A DNA stretch of 64,000 nt, from assembly GCF_042660675.1 (NCBI RefSeq), contig NZ_JBHSUL010000005.1, positions 11,743 to 75,742 on the forward strand, read 5' to 3'. This DNA comes from Marinilactibacillus sp042660675 (GTDB taxonomy: Bacteria > Bacillota > Bacilli > Lactobacillales > Carnobacteriaceae_A). Under the pieces are notes generated by a model. That model was not told the DNA's origin. It was given only the letters and a program-made list of their open reading frames with translations, and made no database searches. Positions 15,900 through 24,368 of the stretch are shown piece by piece. The position numbers and the translations under genes were made by a program. The number at the start of each line of letters is the position of its first letter. Within the stretch, counting starts at the first letter, position 1.

Positions 15900-17093
15900 A
15901 TGCAACAAGAAATAGCAAATTTCACATTACAGAATCCGACTAAAATTGTATTCGGTAAAGATCAGATTAAAAATCTATCAACGTTAATTCCTCAAGGTAA
16001 GAAAGTTTTGATTACCTATGGTGGCGGAAGTGTTCAGCGATTTGGGACATTAGACCGTGTACGTGAAGCCATAAGTGGTTATGATTTTGGTGAATTTGGT
16101 GGGATTGAAGCCAATCCAACTTTTGAAACGTGTATGCGCGCAGTTGAATTAATCAAAAAAGAACAGTATGACTTTGTCCTTGCAGTTGGTGGCGGTTCTG
16201 TTATCGATGGTTCAAAATTTATCGTTGCGGCAGCTGAGTTTGAAGGAGATCCTATCAATATCTTCGGTAAAGGCATCGGTACTGGAGAACCTGTCAAATC
16301 GGCTCTTCCATTGGGTACAGTACTCACTTTACCAGCTACAGCTTCAGAAATGAATAGTGGTGCGGTCATCACTTTTAAAGAGAAAAAAGCTAAAGTTGGC
16401 TTCGGTAGTTTCTACGTTTTTCCAACGTTCTCTATCCTTGAACCAGAACTTACTTACACACTTCCTAAAAAACAATTAGCGAACGGTGTAACAGACTCTT
16501 TTGTACACATCATTGAACAATATCTGACTTATCCAGTCGGCGGTATGGTTCAAGATGGGTTCGCAGAAAGCTTGATGAAAACTTTAATCAAAATTGGACC
16601 TGATGTGGTTAAAGAGGACTTACATGACTATACAATCAGAGCAAACTTTATGTGGACAGCTACCCTTGCTTTAAACGGCATACTAAGAAATGGTGTACCT
16701 GGTGACTGGTCTACTCATGCATTAGGTCATGAGTTAACTGTATTAAACCACACAGATCACGCTCAAACTCTTTCAGCAATCTTGCCTGCAGTGATGCTCG
16801 TTAGAAAAGAACAGAAATTCGATAAACTTGTTCAGTATGCTGAGAATGTATGGTCTATCACAGATGGTACGAATGAAGAAAAAGTTGATGCAGCCATTTT
16901 AAAAACGGTTGCTTTCTTGAAATCGATTGGTATGCCTGTAACCTTGAAAGATATCAATGTATCTTCTTCTGATATCGACTTCTTGGTCAATCAACTTGAA
17001 AAACACGGCAATACAGCACTCTCTGAACGTGGAGATCAGACGTTAGAGGTCTCTAGAGCCATTTATGAAAAAGCATTGGAATTAGAATTTTAA
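15900..17093 (+). CDS. Iron-containing alcohol dehydrogenase, YqhD/BdhA-like
   Basis: The 397-residue type III dehydrogenase has the NAD(P) motif GGGS at residues 97-100, with a GSKF helix after it. Its metal site comprises Asp199 and His203 (TDSFVHIIEQY), His273 (STHALGHEL) and His287 (NHTDHAQTL). The spacing equals that of the E. coli zinc/NADPH aldehyde reductase YqhD. It probably reduces aldehydes or ketones to alcohols, such as butanol or other C4 products. AAGGAGC precedes the ATG. The next gene follows after 27 nt on the same strand and may be co-transcribed. Confidence 0.92.
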   Translation: MQQEIANFTLQNPTKIVFGKDQIKNLSTLIPQGKKVLITYGGGSVQRFGTLDRVREAISGYDFGEFGGIEANPTFETCMRAVELIKKEQYDFVLAVGGGSVIDGSKFIVAAAEFEGDPINIFGKGIGTGEPVKSALPLGTVLTLPATASEMNSGAVITFKEKKAKVGFGSFYVFPTFSILEPELTYTLPKKQLANGVTDSFVHIIEQYLTYPVGGMVQDGFAESLMKTLIKIGPDVVKEDLHDYTIRANFMWTATLALNGILRNGVPGDWSTHALGHELTVLNHTDHAQTLSAILPAVMLVRKEQKFDKLVQYAENVWSITDGTNEEKVDAAILKTVAFLKSIGMPVTLKDINVSSSDIDFLVNQLEKHGNTALSERGDQTLEVSRAIYEKALELEF

Positions 17094-17120
17094 CCGTTAA
17101 TTTATAAGGAGGTTACTTTA

Positions 17121-18254
17121 ATGAACCAGCCTACTATATTAAAAACAGTTTCAGTCTTAACCCTTTCTGGCTTTCTTCTTGCTGCTTGTAATACGGCGCA
17201 AGAACAAGAACCAGTCGATCCAGACCCCATTGAAACGGTAACAGCTCCCGAGCCTGGTGAGGACGACACAGATACAGAAGAAACTATAGATGAGACAGAT
17301 ACACTTTCACAGAATATGTTGGACTGGCTCCCAATGAATGAGGATACTGCTTATACCTACTCAGGAACTGGTAGTGAGTTTGCTGAATACCAGACCTATC
17401 CTCAGTTTATCCATAATGATACCCTGCAATTCGTAGAAACAAATGCGAGTACGGAGACAGTTACCATCTATGAGTATACTGAAAATGAAGTCCGCGAAGT
17501 TTTCACAAGAGCGGAAACGTATTTCCGAGATGACTTTGTGGATACTGGTCTAAATAGTAGTGAACAAGATCAGCTTGAAATTTTACTGCAGGCCCCTGTT
17601 GAAATTGGAAGAAGTTGGGAGAGTCCTTCTGGTTCGGTATCCGAAATCACGGATGCCAATGTAGAAGTTGAGACACCAACTGGTACGTATTCAGCACTAG
17701 AGATCACCCGAACGCTTAATGATCAGTCAGATAAACTGTATTATGCTAAAGGTACTGGATTGATACAGACCATTTCCGATGTTGATGGCGAAGCAGAGAT
17801 TGTTTCTTCATTAAGCAACATTCAAGAAGATGCTGCTGAAGAAATTCCCATAACGCTTTATGAGTTGAATGAGATGGCGACTGCTCTAACCCCTACTAAT
17901 GCTACAATGGAGCTTAGAACAAATGATCCAGCTAGACTTCAATTAACAGAACTGTTAAACGGAAGTACTGGCGATATGACGATTCCCACCTTAACGGAAA
18001 ACGTGGAAATCAATTATCTTTATCTTGGTAATGATCAAATTGCTCATGTTGACTTCTCTGAAGAGCTTATTAACGATATGAATGCCGGATCTGGTATTGA
18101 AGCCCTACTGATTCAAAGTTTGGTGAATACCATCGGTGGATTTTACGAGGTTGATGAAGTTTTACTAACTGTAGAAGAGGCACCTTATGCTTCTGGACAT
18201 ATTGCTCTGGAAGAAGGACAAACGATGTCTGTTGATTTATCTAATGTCGAATAA
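17121..18254 (+). CDS. Lipoprotein with C-terminal GerMN domain
   Basis: The 377-residue product has a lipobox, LLAAC, with the lipid-modified cysteine at residue 23, followed by an acidic, Thr/Glu-rich linker to about residue 60. The middle (about 65-235) is strand-rich and of unknown type. Residues about 265-370 match a GerMN domain: a ...VEINYLYLGNDQIAHVDFSEE... core, then IQSLVNTIGGF and VDEVLLTVEE. GerMN domains occur in GerM of spore formers and in lipoproteins of other Gram-positives (LpqB-like), where they are linked to envelope function. It stands 27 nt after the dehydrogenase and before a terminator, with an AAGGAGG site. Confidence 0.8.
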   Translation: MNQPTILKTVSVLTLSGFLLAACNTAQEQEPVDPDPIETVTAPEPGEDDTDTEETIDETDTLSQNMLDWLPMNEDTAYTYSGTGSEFAEYQTYPQFIHNDTLQFVETNASTETVTIYEYTENEVREVFTRAETYFRDDFVDTGLNSSEQDQLEILLQAPVEIGRSWESPSGSVSEITDANVEVETPTGTYSALEITRTLNDQSDKLYYAKGTGLIQTISDVDGEAEIVSSLSNIQEDAAEEIPITLYELNEMATALTPTNATMELRTNDPARLQLTELLNGSTGDMTIPTLTENVEINYLYLGNDQIAHVDFSEELINDMNAGSGIEALLIQSLVNTIGGFYEVDEVLLTVEEAPYASGHIALEEGQTMSVDLSNVE

Positions 18255-18269
18255 AAAATATTAATGTAG

Positions 18270-18303
18270 GAGTTGCCCCAGGTATTTGGGACAACTCTTA
18301 CTT
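18270..18303 (+). terminator. Intrinsic terminator after the GerMN lipoprotein gene
   Basis: GAGTTG (18270-18275) pairs with CAACTC (18292-18297), with an additional CCCA/TGGG inner stem. A T-rich tail follows. Confidence 0.7.
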
Positions 18304-18347
18304 TAATATTATGTGATTGATTTTTCTTTTAATAAATCCTTAGTATG

Positions 18348-18381
18348 TAAAAAACTGAATAGGTTCTTACACCTATTCAGT
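18348..18381 (-). terminator. Intrinsic terminator after pepV
   Basis: A perfect 10-bp stem (18354-18363 with 18372-18381) is followed by T6 on the minus strand, 13 nt past the pepV stop codon. Confidence 0.85.
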
Positions 18382-18393
18382 CTTATAATTGTT

Positions 18394-19803
18394 TTATTTG
18401 ACTAATTCATAAATCGCTTCTGCGTAAATTGCCATTGCGTTCATTAAATCATCTACAGCCATAAATTCGTTGGCTTGATGCATTGTATCAATACTATTAG
18501 GGAACATTGCGCCATAAGCTACGCCACGTTTCATCAAACGTCCATATGTTCCGCCACCAATGACTTGTTCACTAGGTTCAAGACCTGTTTGGCGTGCATA
18601 GACATCCAATAAGGTTTGTACCAATGGGTCATTTCCAGGTACGTAGTGAGGTACTTTACCTTCAGGTAAGTTCACTTCAACGGCATATTGAGATACTTTA
18701 TCGCGGATTTGTTTACCGATAATTTCTTCGCTTGTTCCTTGAGGGTAACGCATATTGACTGTCATTTGACCGCCTTTATCTGCGTTGAACTTGAATACGC
18801 CAGTGTTTGAAGTCAGTTCACCCATGACTTCATCAGTATGCGCCACACCTAATTTACTACCTGATGGATCATCATGAAGATAAAGTGCTGCAACTTGAAC
18901 AAAGTCTTTAGCGTCTCCACCAAAGTTGAATTCAGATAAGAAACGAGCGAGATGCGTGCCGGCATTGATTCCTTTAGCAGGCGTACTTCCGTGTGCAGCT
19001 TTTCCTACAACTGTAACTGTTACACGATTTCCATCAACGGAAAGGTCTCCTGTTACAGGTTGACTAGATAGATAATCTTGGAATCCACTCTCAAGTTCAG
19101 ATGGATCTTCTGATTCAATGACTGCAACGGCATCTTGAGGTACCATGTTCGGGCGTAAACCTGATTCAAATTCAACTAGTTTGTGTGTTCCACCAGTAGC
19201 ATTTCCTTTGAATGAAAGTTCAGCTGATACATTCCCTTTTTCACCATTGATGATTGGGAACATCGCGTCTGGAGAGAATCCGAAATCCGGCTCTGGTTGC
19301 GTTTCAAGATAATGCTTAATGCCTTTCCATTCGCTTTCTTCGTCAGTACCTAAAATGAAACGAATTTTTTTCGATACAGGCAAGCCTAGTTCTTTGATCA
19401 TTTTAATCGCGTAGTAAGCGGCCATACCAGGTCCCTTATCATCGCTTGATCCACGAGCATATAGTCTACCGTCTTTGATCACTGGTTCAAAAGGATCAGT
19501 TTCCCATCCAGTACCGGTTGGAACAACGTCTACGTGGGCAAGGACACCCATGATTTCGTCTCCATCACCATATTCAATATGTCCAGCCCAGTTGTCAAAG
19601 TTCTCAGCTTTGAAACCGTCTCTTTCACCAATCGCTAAAAAGGCTTCGAGTGCTTCTTTAGGGCCAGGTCCTACTGGAGCCTCTTTTGTTGCTTTTGAGT
19701 CGTCACGAACACTATCAATTTTAAGAATCGTGAAAAGATCCTCTAGAAAATCATCTTTGCGTTTCGCTGCTTCTGCTTTCCAATCAATTGACTGATTTGT
19801 CAT
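18394..19803 (-). CDS. pepV: Dipeptidase PepV (M20 family metallopeptidase)
   Basis: The 469-residue cytosolic dipeptidase has the M20 metal motifs: MGVLAHVDVVP with His90 and Asp92, RGSSDDKGP with Asp122, and GTDEESEW with the catalytic Glu155 and metal-binding Glu156. The lid insert and a C-terminal GGGTYGRLM...FPNSIDTMHQANE block with the last histidine are present. It cleaves dipeptides to free amino acids. The frame is open up to 19860, but the ATG at 19801-19803 has AGGAGG 10 nt upstream and gives the normal PepV length. It is monocistronic. Confidence 0.95.
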   Translation of the reverse strand: MTNQSIDWKAEAAKRKDDFLEDLFTILKIDSVRDDSKATKEAPVGPGPKEALEAFLAIGERDGFKAENFDNWAGHIEYGDGDEIMGVLAHVDVVPTGTGWETDPFEPVIKDGRLYARGSSDDKGPGMAAYYAIKMIKELGLPVSKKIRFILGTDEESEWKGIKHYLETQPEPDFGFSPDAMFPIINGEKGNVSAELSFKGNATGGTHKLVEFESGLRPNMVPQDAVAVIESEDPSELESGFQDYLSSQPVTGDLSVDGNRVTVTVVGKAAHGSTPAKGINAGTHLARFLSEFNFGGDAKDFVQVAALYLHDDPSGSKLGVAHTDEVMGELTSNTGVFKFNADKGGQMTVNMRYPQGTSEEIIGKQIRDKVSQYAVEVNLPEGKVPHYVPGNDPLVQTLLDVYARQTGLEPSEQVIGGGTYGRLMKRGVAYGAMFPNSIDTMHQANEFMAVDDLMNAMAIYAEAIYELVK

Positions 19804-19979
19804 ACTGTCTTTTCCTCCTAGTGAGCTATCTTCTTTGCGAATAAATGAGGTCTTTCTCACTTTTCGCTTCTACTTACTATTCTAGCACTTTTTAGTGTGA
19901 ATACCAATTCTCCCACAAGTAAAATCCATGCATAATTTTATTTCAAAGCGTAAAATGGATCTATAAAGGAGGGTTTTCT

Positions 19980-20810
19980 TTGAAGAAAATCTTAGAAGAA
20001 ACCATTAGACAATTTATTCCGGTTCGAGAAGAAAATAGTTATAAAGGAAATTTCGGTAGGTTACTGTTCGTAGGCGGAAATGATCAGATGGGTGGAGCCA
20101 TTACATTGTCGGCCTCTGCTGCTTTACATGCCGGGGCTGGTCTCGTCACAGTAGCTAGTGCCCCAGTAAATGTACATGCGCTCCATGCCAGAATGCCAGA
20201 AGTTATGTTTTTGGATATGTATGATCTTGATACACTAAAAGATATGATTCCTTCTATGGATGGGATTGTTATTGGACCTGGTCTTGGTCGAGATTCAAAA
20301 TCGGTAGACATTGCAAAAACAGTTTTTGAGACAGTATCAGAAGAGCAATTTTTGGTTGTCGATGGAGATGCGATTTCTATTTATGTTAATGAGAAATTGG
20401 ATCATCCTGTTGCTGAACTGATTTTCACACCTCATTTAGGAGAATGGAAGACACTATCAGGAATGGGGCCAGATGAAGAAGCACTTGAAAAAAATCAAGA
20501 GAAACGAGACCAACTTGACGCTATAGTTGTTTTGAAAAAAGGTCAGAGCGAAGTTTATTTTGAAGATGAAGTCTGGCAAAATATCTCTGGTAATCCTTCC
20601 ATGGCTACTGGAGGTATGGGTGATACACTCGCAGGAATGATTGGTAGTTTTACAGCCCAATTCAAAACGCGTAAAGAAGGCGTTCTTTCTGCTGTCTTTA
20701 TGCATAGTCAGATTGCAAATCAATTATCTGAAACCCACTATGTTACTCTACCTACTTTAATCATTGATGAGATTCCTAAACTCATGAAGGAATATACAAA
20801 ATCAATCTAG
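19980..20810 (+). CDS. nnrD: ADP/ATP-dependent NAD(P)H-hydrate dehydratase (NnrD/YxkO type)
   Basis: The 276-residue ribokinase-fold enzyme repairs hydrated NADH and NADPH. It shows YKGNFGRLLFVGGNDQMGGA at about 21-40, GPGLGRD near 99-105, TPHLGEWKTLSG near 143-154 (usually TPHPGE) and the nucleotide loop NPSMATGGMGDTLAGMIG near 206-223. The N-terminal epimerase domain found in fused homologues is absent, so this is the dehydratase alone. The start is a TTG at 19980-19982 with AAGGAGGG 7 nt upstream. The next gene follows after 57 nt. Confidence 0.93.
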   Translation: MKKILEETIRQFIPVREENSYKGNFGRLLFVGGNDQMGGAITLSASAALHAGAGLVTVASAPVNVHALHARMPEVMFLDMYDLDTLKDMIPSMDGIVIGPGLGRDSKSVDIAKTVFETVSEEQFLVVDGDAISIYVNEKLDHPVAELIFTPHLGEWKTLSGMGPDEEALEKNQEKRDQLDAIVVLKKGQSEVYFEDEVWQNISGNPSMATGGMGDTLAGMIGSFTAQFKTRKEGVLSAVFMHSQIANQLSETHYVTLPTLIIDEIPKLMKEYTKSI

Positions 20811-20867
20811 TTTTTTACTTTTTTCTTCGCTATACTGAAATAGAATGATAGAAAGAGGTCGATTTCA

Positions 20868-21122
20868 ATGAATAAAAAACTTTTTCTGATTTGTATAGGT
20901 GCCTTCGTTTTAGGATTTATGATGATGTATTTCAATTTGGCTATCCTTTATATCCTGGGGATGGCTGTCATTATCCTATTCGCGTTTGGAGCCGGACCAC
21001 GTCTGGATGACGATGGCAATGAAGCGCGTTATAAAAAAGACCAAGATCGTCTTATCAAGTTGATGTGGATCAGTGCCTTTTATGTACTGTCCGGTATTGC
21101 CTCTCTTTTCTTTGTTTCATAA
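20868..21122 (+). CDS. Small membrane protein of unknown function, 84 residues
   Basis: I do not recognise a family. The protein has two close N-terminal hydrophobic helices (about residues 4-24 and 25-43). A cytoplasmic loop follows that is rich in charge (GPRLDDDGNEARYKKDQDRLIK, about 44-66), then a last helix (about 67-83). The ATG has an AGAAAGAGG site. A TATACT -10 box at 20831-20836 suggests its own promoter. It precedes a bidirectional terminator. Codon use looks like that of its neighbours, so it is likely a real gene. Confidence 0.65.
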   Translation: MNKKLFLICIGAFVLGFMMMYFNLAILYILGMAVIILFAFGAGPRLDDDGNEARYKKDQDRLIKLMWISAFYVLSGIASLFFVS

Positions 21123-21169
21123 AAAAGCCAGTATTGACTAGACTGAACATAGTCGATACTGGCTTTTTT
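21121..21169. terminator. Bidirectional intrinsic terminator
   Basis: A perfect 14-bp repeat (21121-21134 with 21156-21169) begins with A6 and ends with T6. It is shared by the converging 84-residue gene and the rsuA-type gene. Confidence 0.85.
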
Positions 21170-21172
21170 GTA

Positions 21173-21889
21173 TTAGCTTTTCAATTGTGCAATTTCTTCT
21201 TTTGTACATTCCCTGTACGCACCAAGTTCTAACTGAGGATCCAATTCTAATGATCCCATTGAAAGTCTCTTGAGGTAAAGCACATCTTTACCAACTGCAT
21301 GAAACATTCTTTTAACTTGATGAAATTTCCCTTCTTGAATCGTGACTTCAATCTTAGAAGTTTGTTCCACTTCATCCACTGATAAAATCGAAAGTTTTGC
21401 GGGCATTGTTACATAGTCGTCTGCTAGTGTAATCCCTTTTTCGAATTCTATAACATCTGATTCTGTTACGATACCTTCTATCTCAGCAAAATACTTTTTG
21501 TCCACGTGTCGTTTAGGAGAAAGTAATTTATGCGTCAGTTTGCCATCGTTTGTAAGCAGCATCAAGCCTTCTGTGTCAATATCCAGCCTACCCACTGGAT
21601 GCGGTTCTTGTACGATATCACTGGGCTCTAGCAAATCTAAAACCGTATCATGCATATCGTCTTCTGTAGCACTGATTACACCTGCAGGTTTATTCAACAT
21701 AAAATAAACGAACTCTTGGTAGTCGAGCTCTTCTCCGCCAATCATAACTGTATCCGTATCAGGGTCAACTTGTGTCTTTGGATCTTTTACGATAACACCG
21801 TTGATTTCAATAATGGATGATTTCAGTAAATTTTTAACTTCTCTTCTTGTTCCTAAACCACTATGGGCCAATAATTTATCGATTCTCAT
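21173..21889 (-). CDS. rsuA: RNA pseudouridine synthase, RsuA/RluB family
   Basis: The 238-residue protein has an N-terminal S4 RNA-binding domain (MRIDKLLAHSGLGTRREVK, about 1-60). The catalytic domain follows, with GRLDIDTEGLML (Asp103) and the KKYFAEIEG block near 140. Its length and the lack of a C-terminal tail favour RsuA, which modifies U516 of 16S rRNA, over RluB, but this split is not certain from sequence alone. In Bacillus-type genomes this gene (ytzG) neighbours the spoVB-like flippase, as it does here, 51 nt downstream on the same strand. Confidence 0.88.
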   Translation of the reverse strand: MRIDKLLAHSGLGTRREVKNLLKSSIIEINGVIVKDPKTQVDPDTDTVMIGGEELDYQEFVYFMLNKPAGVISATEDDMHDTVLDLLEPSDIVQEPHPVGRLDIDTEGLMLLTNDGKLTHKLLSPKRHVDKKYFAEIEGIVTESDVIEFEKGITLADDYVTMPAKLSILSVDEVEQTSKIEVTIQEGKFHQVKRMFHAVGKDVLYLKRLSMGSLELDPQLELGAYRECTKEEIAQLKS

Positions 21890-21940
21890 CTTATCACCTC
21901 ATATCTAGTGTATCTGATATTCCTCTAAATTAAAAAACGT

Positions 21941-23611
21941 TTAACCAATTTTGAGTTTATTTCTTACTCGAGCAGCTTGTGCACCAATCAGACGATCAGC
22001 CAATCTTGTTTTCAAAACTAGATATCCATAAACAACGATGCCTACGACAGCCATAACCGGTAAAGATAGGCCAGCTTGAACTTTACTTTCAAAATTCAAC
22101 ACTGTTCCTAATCCTATTTTGGTCAGCATCGTAAATGCTCCCATAATAAGTGATAAAATCATAATCAATACTGAGCGTCTAAATAAAAGAGCAGCCGAAT
22201 AGTTCGTTGCTTTATGCATAATACGCATCATCATGAAGCAAGTTACACCGAACCCGGCAATTGTTGAATACAACATGCCATATGCATTGAGTCCAAGTAC
22301 TCCAACAAATAATGGCTGCGTAACAATTTTCACAACAAAACCGATAACTAATGCCCAAATAGCGGGTCTAGTCTGGTTAGCCGCTTGAAGCATATTCCCA
22401 AGCACAGCATACAAAGCAATAAAGATAGCCATATAAGCAGAAACTTGCGTAATAGACGTTCCAAGAGCGCTAGGCAAAAAGAAAACATTATATAACGGTT
22501 CAGCAACAACGGCCATTCCCACAGCAGCCGGGAACATAGCGAAGAAGAGTAATTGAACGCCTTTTGAAAATTGCTTACTCACTTCTTTGACATTTCTTTT
22601 AGCCATAAGGTTACTGATTAAGGGAACTGTTGTAATCGATAAAGCTGTCCCAAACGAAGTTAGGATCATAATCAATTTATGTGCATTTGCTTGTGTGACA
22701 CCGTACGTTTCTTGAATTGAGTCAGAATCCATGTTTGAGAACATTTCCATAATCGGTTTGTACGTATTCTGGTCAATTTGTTGAAAAAGTGTAATCCCCG
22801 TTGCGATGATAATGAATGGAATAGACGTTTTAACAATTTCCACTAACAAAGACTTTGGAGATACCTTTACTTCATTTACGCTGTCTTCCGGTTTATGATT
22901 AAAAGCTGTATCGATTCGCTTAATCTTCCAAGCTAGATAGATCAATGAGAAGATGGCTCCTATAAAAGCAGCAAATGTCGAATAAGATACTGCTGTTACA
23001 TTGGAACCGCCTAGAACTTGAGTGATTGCATAGGCAGAAGCCAACATAAACAAGATACGGGCAAATTGCTCAATGATTTGAGAAATCGCAGGCCCGGCCA
23101 TTGTATTGTGTCCCTGTAAAAATCCTCTGGTAACACTTTGAGCAGGAATAATGAGTAAAGCTGGGACTAGTGCCCGCATAACAATCACAGCATCTTCAGG
23201 GTTCGCTGTCGGGCTAGTACTCGCGAGTGCTGGCGCCAGTACATAAAGCGCTCCAGCAGAAACGACACCCGTAAAAACCATCAATTTCAACCCTTGCTTG
23301 TAAATGGATTTGGAAATTTCATATTCGCCAATCGCATTATAGTGACTAATCTGCTTTGATATCGCAGAGGGCACACCTGCCGTTGCCAAGGCTAGAAAGA
23401 ATGCATATGGATTATATCCAATCTGAAAGAGCGCATTTGCAGCATTCGCATCACTACGCCCACCCATCCATGCCATCCATGGAATAATATAAATAATTCC
23501 AAGAACTCTTGAAATCATACTGGATGCAGTCATCCAAGCGGATCCACTGACCATTTTTTGATCATCAGACATTTCTTTCTTTATCACGTTTGTTGTGGCT
23601 TGGTTGTCCAT
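21941..23611 (-). CDS. Polysaccharide/lipid flippase of the MOP superfamily (SpoVB/YtgP/MurJ-like)
   Basis: The 556-residue protein has about 14 membrane helices. It shows the N-terminal SAWMTASSMISRVLGIIYIIPWMAW pattern (about 24-48) and charged loops typical of SpoVB-type MOP exporters. Members flip undecaprenyl-linked precursors; in Firmicutes the YtgP-type member (MurJ) flips lipid II. The frame stays open to a TTG at 23674. The ATG at 23609-23611 is preferred because AGAAGG lies 11 nt upstream and the extra 21 codons lack family similarity. The upstream terminator at 23691-23717 isolates it from the decayed ABC gene. Confidence 0.88.
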   Translation of the reverse strand: MDNQATTNVIKKEMSDDQKMVSGSAWMTASSMISRVLGIIYIIPWMAWMGGRSDANAANALFQIGYNPYAFFLALATAGVPSAISKQISHYNAIGEYEISKSIYKQGLKLMVFTGVVSAGALYVLAPALASTSPTANPEDAVIVMRALVPALLIIPAQSVTRGFLQGHNTMAGPAISQIIEQFARILFMLASAYAITQVLGGSNVTAVSYSTFAAFIGAIFSLIYLAWKIKRIDTAFNHKPEDSVNEVKVSPKSLLVEIVKTSIPFIIIATGITLFQQIDQNTYKPIMEMFSNMDSDSIQETYGVTQANAHKLIMILTSFGTALSITTVPLISNLMAKRNVKEVSKQFSKGVQLLFFAMFPAAVGMAVVAEPLYNVFFLPSALGTSITQVSAYMAIFIALYAVLGNMLQAANQTRPAIWALVIGFVVKIVTQPLFVGVLGLNAYGMLYSTIAGFGVTCFMMMRIMHKATNYSAALLFRRSVLIMILSLIMGAFTMLTKIGLGTVLNFESKVQAGLSLPVMAVVGIVVYGYLVLKTRLADRLIGAQAARVRNKLKIG

Positions 23612-23690
23612 ATTTAAAGAAACCTTCTTTCGATAAGTAAAAGTACTAAATGATTCTCTTACTGATTTATTCAATAAAAAAATTCCATAG

Positions 23691-23717
23691 AAAAAGGAGC
23701 ACCGTAAGGCCCCTTTT
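23691..23717 (-). terminator. Intrinsic terminator upstream of the flippase gene
   Basis: A 9-bp stem with one G-U pair (23692-23700 with 23709-23717) has a T5 tail on the minus strand. It likely ended the former ABC-exporter transcript whose relic lies upstream. Confidence 0.65.
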
Positions 23718-23880
23718 CCAACTAGACTCTATTTTACTGTTTTACTGTATCTGTTGCAATCTTGTTTGAGCATAAAAAGAGTATTTAGTAAAAACTTAAT
23801 GCTTCTGTTCACTTTTAAGAGACAAGGTTTTAATTAAGTTGCTATTTCGCAAACATCCTAGATAAAGGATGTTTTATTAG

Positions 23881-24263
23881 TCATTCTTGGTGTGTTTTTA
23901 TTAACTTATCTTCTTCTATAAAAAATATTTGGTTCGCATCGATAATCTTACTTAAACGGTTTGCAGTAACAAAAGTGGTTCTTTCTTCCATCACTTTATT
24001 TAAAACCTGAGAAACAATTCTTTCTGCCTGACTATCCAAACTAGCAGTATCTCCATCCATTATTTAAATTTTTGGATTTTTCAAAAGATTTTTTACAATA
24101 TTCATCCGTTGCCTTTGTCCTTCTAATAGCGTATTCCCTCTGTCGCCGATCATCTCATCCAGATCATTAGTAAAAGACTCGATAAACCCTCTAGCATAAG
24201 CCATTTCTGCTACACCAACAGCTTATCTTCTGTAACTTCAATCTTCTGTTTTAGTGCATTCAT
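23881..24263 (-). pseudogene. Relic of an ABC-exporter ATPase (C-terminal half of the nucleotide-binding domain)
   Basis: Translated on the minus strand, this stretch recalls the end of an MsbA/LmrA-type ATPase. It runs through a K..EVTEDKL start, a frame change near 24220, AEMAYARGFIESF, a degraded signature LLEGQRQRMNIVKNLLKNPKI, then an in-frame TAA where Walker B should continue. After the stop come MDGDTASLDSQAERIV and TTFVTANRLSKIIDA (the H-loop region), ending at the TGA at 23881-23883. The Walker B glutamate is Gly and the H-loop histidine is Asn, so it could not work even if read through. The transmembrane and Walker A parts are gone. A perfect 8-bp hairpin (23851-23874) follows. Confidence 0.8.
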
Positions 24264-24285
24264 ATTCTATCAGAAAGGCAGAAAA

Positions 24286-24333
24286 TGAAAAGAAGAACCC
24301 AAGAAGAATGATTCATTCTCCTTGAATTCTTCT
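24286..24333 (-). terminator. Intrinsic terminator after leuS
   Basis: A long imperfect stem (about 24292-24309 with 24315-24333) is followed on the minus strand by TTCTTTTC. It lies about 35 nt past the leuS stop codon. Confidence 0.65.
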
Positions 24334-24368
24334 GTCGTTAATCATTGATTGATTACTAGTTCAGTTTA

